A stretch of DNA of 64,000 nt from Hydractinia symbiolongicarpus (taxonomy: Eukaryota; Cnidaria; Hydrozoa; Anthoathecata; Hydractiniidae). The DNA lies in the NCBI RefSeq assembly GCF_029227915.1, contig NC_079884.1:12832001-12896000 (forward strand), given 5' to 3'. A program made the position numbers and the translations under genes. A model generated the notes under the pieces. The model saw only the letters and a program-made list of their open reading frames with translations, had not been told where the DNA came from and searched no databases. Of this stretch, positions 34,480 through 41,600 are shown in pieces. Each line of letters opens with the position of its first letter. Position 1 is the first letter of the stretch.

Positions 34480-34519
34480 TTTATATATATTTCAACAAGG
34501 TCCGAAGATTGCCGAGATA

Positions 34520-34662
34520 TACTGCGCATGCGTTGAGTTTTGATGAATATTAGTATCATTAGAGAATTTCCCTTTATGCGCGTAGAATATTATGGGAAAT
34601 TGCGCTAGAAAAATTTTGGATCTTTTATTATACAGATGACGTCATCACTTTAAAGGGACTTT
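34520..34662 (-). repeat. Polinton 1 right terminal inverted repeat
   Basis: It is the reverse complement of 19924-20068, with shared blocks TACTGCGCATGC, ATGAATATTAGTATCATTAG, CGCGTAGAATATTATGGG and ATGACGTCAT, and about one difference in seven bases. The divergence suggests an old insertion. Confidence 0.9.
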
Positions 34663-34670
34663 ACCCTGCT

Positions 34671-34770
34671 AGGCATGGCTAGGCATGGCTAGGCATGGCT
34701 AGGCATGGCTAGGCATGGCTAGGCATGGCTAGGCATGGCTAGGCATGGCTAGGCATGGCTAGGCATGGCT
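34671..34770. repeat. 10-bp minisatellite at Polinton right tip
   Basis: AGGCATGGCT is repeated ten times without error, beginning eight bases beyond the terminal repeat. The left tip has a single related word, TTACCATGCC, in inverse orientation (19914-19923). Confidence 0.95.
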
Positions 34771-35814
34771 AGGTTAAGAACGAACATTTTTCTACCTCTG
34801 TAGGTCAATAGGACTTGTACTTCATTTTCATTTATCATCGTCTTAAGGACATCAATACAAGGTTAATGACGAAATTTTTTCCCAGCTGAAAACAAAAAAT
34901 ATATGGTCGATGCAATGCCGACGCAAAACATTTGAAATGTATCTCACGTCAGCAATTTTAATGATGGTGGGTATTTAATAGAAATACATTTTAGAGATAC
35001 ATTTTAACACAGAAGAACAAACATGTATTGGGTAAAGTTTTGGTAAGGGATTACTCTAAAATGGCGTGTGTGCGAAGTAGAACAAAGCGTGTGATAAAAA
35101 GCACGCCCAAATTTCACATTGCGTGTGCGGATGCGTGCGCGTGCGATCGCACGCCACTAATTTATTCATTATTTAACCCTATTCGGTCCGGGGTTTTCCG
35201 AACAGACTATGGCCGGAAAAAGGGCGGATTCTGCCTCCTCCCCCCCCCCCACACACAAAATCTTTTCATAAGATTGTTCAAATTGAATCAAACTTGGTAC
35301 ACTTATAGTACGTCGTAAAAGGAACAAAATGGCGGCAATAAATATTTGCTTGCGTCAGCACACTTTCTGCGACATCATCAGAAGCCTGAAAATTGTTAAA
35401 AATGCCACTATCTGCTTAAAATTTAATTACTTTTGTTCTACAGCGAATTTTTACATTCTGTTTAAAGTTTCTGAAAGCTAAATAAAAGGTATTTAACATA
35501 TCTTCCGGTTTTTACATGAATCGCATAAAAAATTGCCCGAAAATCCGTTTTTTATCGGTTTTCGGGTAAAACCTGACAAAATCGGGAAATCGGTTTAGTC
35601 ACGTGTCCAAATTATTCAAAATGATTCTTGTTAATGAAATAAAGTTGTTATTGCAAGTTTGAAGAAAGGACACAGCAGTAGAGGAAGCTGCTTTAATAGA
35701 CCAGTATTTCACAAGTTTCAAAAGCTTATCATTTTCAGATGTTATAAACTACACTGCCCCCGTTAAAATATAGCAAATAACCAATATAAGGAAGTGTCTG
35801 TATTTAACATACGT

Positions 35815-35849
35815 GTAGATGATTATTATAGACTATAATAATCATCTAC
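35815..35849. repeat. Perfect 17-bp palindrome at the Helitron-like end
   Basis: GTAGATGATTATTATAG is followed, after one base, by its exact complement. The same words continue in ATAGTCATCTATAATAG up to the element end at 35864. Confidence 0.7.
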
Positions 35850-35863
35850 AATAGTCATCTATA

Positions 35864-36440
35864 ATAGTCGATAAAGCCCGTGGGAAAATCCACTCAGATA
35901 AAAGGTCAATAAAAAGAAAGTTCTTTTAGAAGTTTTGGTGACGTCAGCAGTGCAGATAAAAAAATTCGCGAAATTTGTTATGTAATGCGTAGAGGTTGAA
36001 ACGCTAATCAAAATAATGTACAGGATCATATGTTCTCGACGAACGCCTAAGGAGATATCAGGGATTAAAAATTTTGCTGACGTCAGCAAAGACCTGTAAA
36101 AACCCTAAAAAAATTTTTAGGAATTAGTATACCTATTGCCTCCATCGCATAGATCTTTAAACGCTGATTAAGAAAATGTATAGGATCATGTACTTTTGAT
36201 AGATCGTTGCAGAGATTTTTTGATGACGTCATCAACCCGTCCTTTCCAAAACGGATTCGGGGACTTAGGTTTGGGAAAATTACCCAAATTGGTCTTAAGT
36301 GGTCCCTAGTTACCCATGCGGTAGAAAACCATTAAAGTCACCACCTCGTTTCCAAGTTATTTGGCCTCAAAGTTTTAAGTGCACTGTAATGGCTTCATTA
36401 ATTTAATAAGGATATTGACGGTAAAGTAGTGTTATTGACG
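35864..36440 (-). mobile_element. Helitron-like element (family A), longer copy
   Basis: Its left end AGTCGATAAAGCCCGTGGG and many internal words match 53396-53835, including GAAAATGTATAGGATCATGTA, GATGACGTCATCAACCCGTC, TTACCCAAATTGGTC and GTTTCCAAGTTATTTGG. On the minus strand the end is a hairpin (GTGGATTTTCCCAC) followed by CGACTAT, where the other copy has CGACTAG. It is non-coding. Confidence 0.65.
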
Positions 36441-36487
36441 TCGCGCCGTAACGTCATAAAATTTAACATTTAAGACATCAAAAGAAA

Positions 36488-37892
36488 ATGAACACATCCA
36501 CTATGACCGTCACATTCACTTCGTATTATTATATAAGATTTAACAACGCAGAACTCAAACTTTATATCAAGTGGGTCGATGAAGCAGGTAACGATTTTGC
36601 AGCCGCGAATGATGTTGATTATGGTCTAAAGGATGATGTTATCGGTAGAATGATTAAATTAATAACAATTTGTAGAGGTCATGACACCATTGCCATTAAC
36701 GAGTTAAATGCTGATGGAACATTGCACCATTTTAGGGATTTCATTTCATTATATACGAAAGAATATTTGAACTGGGACAAAAACTTGTTAATCGACACAA
36801 ATCACTACCACGATACGACTCGCATGAAAAGAAAAGTGGCAGGAAAGGCCGACAATTCAGCTGGAATTGCAAAAGCTGAAGCATTTAAGGAAAAATTCAA
36901 TGGCGTGATGTGGAAGGAAACAGCTTATTACATTCCTCTAAAAGCATTAAACCCCTTCTTCAGAATAGGTGACATTTCTCCAACGCAAGAAATAAGAATA
37001 GAAATAACGTAGAATAAGAGCAAGGAACAACTAATAAACGCTATAGAGAAAGTGCCTGCCGCTGGAGAACAGTACCAAAACTTGTTGGAAGTTATGTTCT
37101 CACTAAACATCCAGAAATCTACATGTTTAAGCACAATTATAGATCAACCTACAGAACATCTTATGAACACCTTCAAAAGAAATACGGGCCCTACTTGTTT
37201 CGCTATTACAATGTATGGAATAATAAAATAGACGAAGTTGTGACAAGCGCAACACAAGCTACTTTGACATTTGCAAACGAACCAGACCGTACCAATGGTA
37301 TGAATTTAATTTGGAGCCAACTGATAGCAGGAACAGTGTCTCGCCTTGGAACATGTGCTCTGTCAACAAGGCGCGGACAAACATTAAGAGAATAGAAATT
37401 AACAAAATATCTTTTAATGGGCAATACATGGAAATCAGTTACGATTTTACGAAACCCGACGACCTTAGAGAAATTTACCTCATGTATATGTCGTATTTTT
37501 CTGACCAACAAAACAGCCGAAGAATTAACGCTGACTATAATAACTATTCAAGGGTGATTGAAATGAAAACAATGGCAGAGTATTTTAATTCCAATGGTCC
37601 TTTGTGGATTGACATGTCAAGATCAAAGCACGTAGCTATAAAGCCAGATCCACCTGAACAAGAAATAAGGCCGCAGGTGACGATATATTTCAGAGACGCT
37701 CTATCAGTAAATTATTTTGTTTCAATAAGGGGATTTTTTCCCGCAAGCTACGTTATTACAGAAAATAGAGATTGTCGTGACTTAAACAGATTAATTAAGT
37801 TTATTCCTTGGCGTACAGCAGAGGGTAGAGCAATGAGCAGGTACTACGATTCAATAATTATTGAAGGCGGTGCAAGTAGAGGTGCTATATAG
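36488..37892 (+). pseudogene. Capsid-like protein of a second virus-like element, frameshifted
   Basis: ATG 36488 opens 174 good codons containing the block IPLKALNPFFRIGDISPTQ and EIRIEI. A stop at 37010-37012 and frame changes lead to a second block (37123-37395) and a third open block (37330-37892) with DDLREIYLMYMSYFS and VTIYFRDALSVNYF. Beta-rich blocks and a following pX-like gene suggest a major capsid (hexon-like) protein of the adintovirus/Polinton type. I have no direct motif proof. Base composition is AT-rich like the host, unlike Polinton 1. The first 50 bases also occur in CNDP2 intron 10. Confidence 0.5.
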
Positions 37893-37901
37893 GCTTGGGC
37901 A

Positions 37902-38518
37902 TTGAATAAAGCAAGTGGGAACACTAGAAAAAGGAAAACCTTAACAAACTTCCTGCCACAAACGAGAGAAAATTTGACACCGGAATTTGTAGACACAACC
38001 GACGATACCTCTGATGCTGGTGTTGCCGTAGTAAAGAAAGAAAAAGGTGTAGTAAATTACAAGAATGGTAGCGTTAGGTATAGACCCGGTGGATGAAAAC
38101 AAGTTTCCTTCACCGATAAAAACGGCAAACGAGTCTCTTTCATAAGCAACAAATATGCCAAAAGAGCAAAGGGCAGAGTTGTTGACAGAAAGGAAGTAAC
38201 TATTAATGGCAAGACCTTTACCGCAAAAGTAAGAGATAAAAAAGCAGTTTTTGAAGGTCCGCGAATTGTTAGGAAAAGAAACTCACATCACAGAAAAAAA
38301 AAACAAAGCGGTAGGGGTATAGTTACAGATATAAGGGGACAGGTTATGGGTGATTTGGTATCGCTGGGAAGTGAGGAGCCAGAGCAGGCGTTGGTGAAAT
38401 TGTTTCGTTGGGTAAAAGTGGTATAATCTTGCTAAAAAACAAGCTTTTTGGCCGAAGAAGGCTCGGCGTCCACAGGTGTTTGTTGAACAAACAGAAGGAT
38501 ACAGAGAACTACCAATTT
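37902..38518 (+). pseudogene. Basic core-like protein, broken
   Basis: The frame from about 37902 is Lys/Arg-rich with an in-frame stop at 38094-38096. It continues with KNGKRVSFISNKYAKRAKG and RIVRKRNSHHRKKK, and switches frame near 38400 towards an end with RPQVFVEQTEGYRELPI. A strongly basic protein between a capsid gene and a pX-like gene would suit a virion DNA-condensing role. This rests on position and charge only. Confidence 0.45.
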
Positions 38519-38575
38519 AATTTTTTAACTTTATAAGAAAGCTAACGTTTTTTTTAAACACAACGAAAAGTTGAT

Positions 38576-38800
38576 ATGGGTACAATTATTTATGGTACTG
38601 GCAGAGCAAAACCCTGGTGGGGTCGCGGTATAAAAAGATCAAGAAAACCTAGATACATGCAAACAAGACAGATGAAAGGTGATAGAACCAAGGCTCAAAA
38701 AGGAGGTTTTCTCCCTTTTTTACTACCGGCTGCCAAAATCATAGCAGGTGCGGCAGCGCCAGCACTATTTAACAAGGTGTTAAAATTTTTAGATAAGTAA
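38576..38800 (+). CDS. pX-like small virion peptide, intact
   Basis: This 74-codon ORF has a very basic front (RGIKRSRKPRYMQTRQMK) and then GGFLPFLLPAAKIIAGAAAP, an amphipathic hydrophobic helix. That pairing is typical of the adenovirus pX/mu-type peptides found in adenoviruses, adintoviruses and Polintons, where it condenses DNA or disturbs membranes. It supports reading this block as a virus-like element. An AATAAA follows at about 38948. Confidence 0.65.
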   Translation: MGTIIYGTGRAKPWWGRGIKRSRKPRYMQTRQMKGDRTKAQKGGFLPFLLPAAKIIAGAAAPALFNKVLKFLDK

Positions 38801-39013
38801 TTCAAAATAGCTACGACTCAACAACTCGAAGAGCAACTTACTAACTGTTAAGTGTACAGAAATCAATGCTTTATTCGTCATTCACTGAATACTCTTAATG
38901 CTCCATATTTTTTTTGTATACTTATTTTGTTGTTCTGTGACTGTTTAATAAATTTTCAATAGTCTTTCGTAATTTATTTAAACAGACATAAGGTAACCTT
39001 GTAATTTATTAAT

Positions 39014-39489
39014 TTATTCTCTGTGGCTTAACTTTTTTCTTTCAAAAAACAGCTTGTTTTTTTTTTTACATTCAATAATTGCTATATTAAGGTAAAAAGC
39101 TGGACCAACTTGACCTTCCCCGTATTCCTTTTTCAATTCATCCGATATGTTCGGTTCGTTAATATCAAAAAAATCGTACTTGTGTACACAATTACCAGCA
39201 TAAGTATTCTTCTCGTGATATCTGTCGACAGTTTTATTTACCAAAAAAAACAACTTTTTGTCATTGAAACCCATTTTTTTGCTCTTGATGGCTTTCGCGT
39301 AAGAAGTGGGTGTCGATATCGTCGCGATTCTCGGTATTCTGATACCCTCGCTATCATAGAATTCTTCTGTAGAATATTCACCATCTTTTTTTGGATAAGG
39401 GCCTTCATTGTGACTTTTACCCACGGCGCATCTTTTGCATTACTGACCCATTGACGGCCCAATATTTCAAATAACCTATCGTATGGCAA
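39014..39489 (-). pseudogene. Unknown gene of the AT-rich virus-like block, one frameshift
   Basis: The minus-strand product starts MPYDRLFEILGRQWV (39489) and shifts frame near 39400, within a run of A. It continues with DSEGIRIPRIATIST, DKKLFFLVNKTVDRYHEKN and a Lys-rich end at 39014. It converges with the pX-like gene. I do not recognise the family. The codon pattern looks like true coding sequence. Confidence 0.5.
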
Positions 39490-40144
39490 AATGGCGTTTC
39501 TTTAACTTTATACACGTTATATCGTCTGAATTAAGCTCGGAACCTTTCTCAATCTTTTTAAATATTCTGATCCCCTCGCTATCAAGACTTTTTCACCATT
39601 AAACAAGGCTATACAAAAGCGGGCACCTCTCTAAAGAAGACAGAAATGTTTTTTCCGCCATGAGTGTCCGCTTTTGGGGAACACTAGATAATTTTTAATA
39701 TTTAAAGTGGCCCAACTTTGAGGTTGAACTTTATGATCACTTCAAACTACCCGTTTAAAATAACGGATGATGGAAAAATTGACTGTGTAATCAGCGAAAC
39801 TGATAAGTTTTTATACGCTTAAACGTATCGGATATTTTAAAAGGTGGACCTGTTCATCCTTATCAGTGTAGATAAAAATATCTTAAAATCTATTTTGTTT
39901 TCTTCGTTTGGTTGCCAAAATATCCTTTCACTTTAGAAATAATAAGCATTTGCTGAAAAGTGGCTAATTTTATTTTAGCCGACAACGAACTTCACGTTAC
40001 TGTGTCCCTCGTATCAAATACTCAACGAAGGATAGTAATTCATCAAATAAATAGACCGTGGGCTATGCAACACGTTCAGTTTTGTTGTCCAAATTTGGTG
40101 ACTAATTTTTTTATTTCAAAAGTTCATAGAAACAATGTTTTATA
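39490..40144. other. Spacer with no convincing gene
   Basis: The stretch is AT-rich. Short possible coding scraps (a 30-codon ORF near 39732 and a GTG-started frame at 39960-40148) lack recognisable motifs. A clear shift to GC-richer DNA occurs at about 40145 and probably marks the edge of Polinton 2. Confidence 0.5.
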
Positions 40145-40570
40145 TTAGAAGATAAAGCTCTCCGTCTCATCTAGAACATTCCCGAACAGTGGCAGCATCT
40201 CGATGTCATCAGCCCTTTCCACAACGTGATCGATATCACCCATAAGTTTCTGGGCCTCTGCCCTACTATCCTTGTTTGGTGTCTGATAGTCACCAAACCC
40301 TATCGCTTTCATGCGTATACTACCCAACAACTTCTGCAGCTGTTTTATAGTTGGATACTTACCATCTTGCAACGTGAGAACTACTTCCGGCAGTGATCTT
40401 TTTCCCGTCACAACCCTCTTTACTACAAGCTGGCCATCCTCTCTTAATCTGAACCTATCGTAACGTATCGCATCGGGCATAACCCCAATTCCATCTCTAA
40501 GATTCGTGTACAGGCTATCAACCTTTGATTTAAAAAGTAAGGTCTCGGTCGATTCCGTACTCAACTCCAA
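40145..40570 (-). CDS. Unknown Polinton 2 protein
   Basis: An open frame of about 141 codons is read leftward, with SKVDSLYTNLRDGIGVMPD, RFRLREDGQLVVKRVV and KYPTIKQLQKLLGSIRMK. No ATG exists at the upstream end (TTG at 40570, a stop shortly before), so the 5' end may be damaged or start at an internal Met. It is divergent from the PPEHVKEW gene with only about 30 bases between, suggesting a shared promoter. I know no function. Confidence 0.5.
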   Translation of the reverse strand: MELSTESTETLLFKSKVDSLYTNLRDGIGVMPDAIRYDRFRLREDGQLVVKRVVTGKRSLPEVVLTLQDGKYPTIKQLQKLLGSIRMKAIGFGDYQTPNKDSRAEAQKLMGDIDHVVERADDIEMLPLFGNVLDETESFIF

Positions 40571-40601
40571 TCGTCAAGAGCATGAACAATACCAAGACCT
40601 C

Positions 40602-40920
40602 ATGATCGACATGAAGCCTTCTAAAGCCATTAAGCTGGATGAAGTCCCGCTTATGAAAAGTGAGCAGCGTCCGGATGAAAAGCCTCTACCAGATGACAGC
40701 TTATACTTGTATCTGCTGCAACCTGGAGAGGAGCACGGTGATGCTAAAAGACGCGCAACAGACACATGGTGGAGCAAGAAAACGTATAGACCGTATCGTG
40801 ACAGGTACGAGGCTGTTATATCATCTGGCAGATGGGCCTGATCGAAGCTTTGTGGCGGAGGAGCTCATGCTAGTACCAGAGGGTGTTGAAGTACCTCCAG
40901 AGCATGTAAAAGAGTGGTAA
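40602..40920 (+). pseudogene. Conserved Polinton protein ending PPEHVKEW, copy in element 2
   Basis: Start ATG 40602. The blocks KLDEVPLMKSEQ, KPLPDDSLYLYLLQPGEEH and GDAKRRA are followed by one frameshift near 40785 and then by SFVAEELMLVPEG and the terminal VPPEHVKEW before TAA 40918-40920. It aligns throughout with 27794-28083. About 105 residues are predicted, soluble and acidic. Three hairpins begin 12 bases after the stop. Confidence 0.65.
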
Positions 40921-40932
40921 ATTTCTCGTCTT

Positions 40933-41011
40933 TTTGTGTGTTGATAACACACAAAGCGTATGCTACCAAGAGGGTCGTTACTAGCGACCTCTATTTCATG
41001 ACGTGAAATAG
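40933..41011. terminator. Three consecutive hairpins between convergent genes
   Basis: Stem 1 is TTTGTGTGTT/AACACACAAA (40933-40955), perfect with a three-base loop. Stem 2 is AGAGGGTCG/CGACCTCT (40969-40992) with one bulged G. Stem 3 is CTATTTCA/TGAAATAG (40991-41011), perfect with a five-base loop. They fill the 93 bases between the stop of the + gene (40920) and the stop of the - gene (41014). Confidence 0.7.
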
Positions 41012-41013
41012 TC

Positions 41014-41215
41014 CTAATATTTCATCATATAATGTATCATGGTGTAAGTTAGCGACGAAACGCAGGCTATTAAAGCGATTCGATTGTTGTATTTCTCCCT
41101 AAGAATCATCCTATTCAGCTCCCAATCTCTCTCCTTAAGACTTTGCTTCCAAGTCTTCAATTGTTTCCTCCAATTTTCGGATCTCTTCCGCTCGTAATTT
41201 TTCGATAGAAGACAT
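41014..41215 (-). pseudogene. Small coiled-coil/membrane protein of Polinton 2, frameshifted
   Basis: ATG at 41215 on the minus strand gives a Glu/Lys-rich helix (SSIEKLRAEEIRKLEETIED). After a one-base shift near 41138 it continues with KERDWELNRMILREKYNN and a hydrophobic end (RIALIACVSSLTYTMIH). It is an anchored coiled-coil type protein without a known role. Confidence 0.5.
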
Positions 41216-41287
41216 ATTTATTTAGTTGAAAGCCAAGGCGAAATGCTCCAATTTTAGTTGTACCCGCTGGTACAACCGATGTCTGTG

Positions 41288-41600
41288 TCACTCCAAAATT
41301 TTCCAAGTCCGAGGGTGTTCCAATCTCACATACAAGCACGCATGCTTGGACTTCCTAAGCTGGGTCTTGATGCTCTCCCAATCCGAGATCATGTTAGTCT
41401 CTTCGTCGATAAGCTTCATGTCGCTCCTTTCGTGGGGATACCACATGAAAAATTGCTTCTTTTTACGTCTTAGGTTCTTTGGCAAGGCCGTATAACACTG
41501 TGTTAAAAGCCAGAGACTATGCTCGCGATGCCTCCCACTGATGGCCAGCTCGAGCAGGGGTTGACGCTTCTTATCCAGGCTCTTCAAGGTCCTCGAGATA
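41288..41600 (-). pseudogene. C-terminal half of packaging ATPase, fused to PolB remnant
   Basis: LELAISGRHREHSLWLLTQ, ALPKNLRRKKKQFFMWYPH and the end LEHPRTWKILE match the second half of the intact ATPase at 26437-27036. The Walker A and B motifs are absent because upstream sequence switches directly into DNA polymerase. The junction lies in a short GAGGACCT match shared with the intact ATPase gene. Confidence 0.8.

Larger units (their letters stand above)
19924..34662. mobile_element. Polinton/Maverick element 1 (decayed, about 14.7 kb)
   Basis: The element is bounded by about 145-bp terminal inverted repeats. It contains a protein-primed type DNA polymerase B, a packaging ATPase, a major capsid gene, a minor-capsid-like gene and many small genes in compact, partly convergent arrangement. 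This set defines Polintons/Mavericks. Base composition is visibly richer in G and C than the host. Most genes carry stops and frameshifts. I found no retroviral-type integrase and no Ulp1-like protease. A 6-bp target duplication could not be fixed because the right tip is obscured by a 10-bp repeat array. Confidence 0.9.
34771..36487. other. Spacer with repeats between virus-like elements
   Basis: No gene is recognised. It contains a GC-rich palindromic stretch (GCGTGCGATCGCACGC, 35135-35155), also found at 49525-49550, and a poly-C run near 35241. It also holds the 35815-35849 palindrome and the Helitron-like copy at 35864-36440. Confidence 0.55.
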
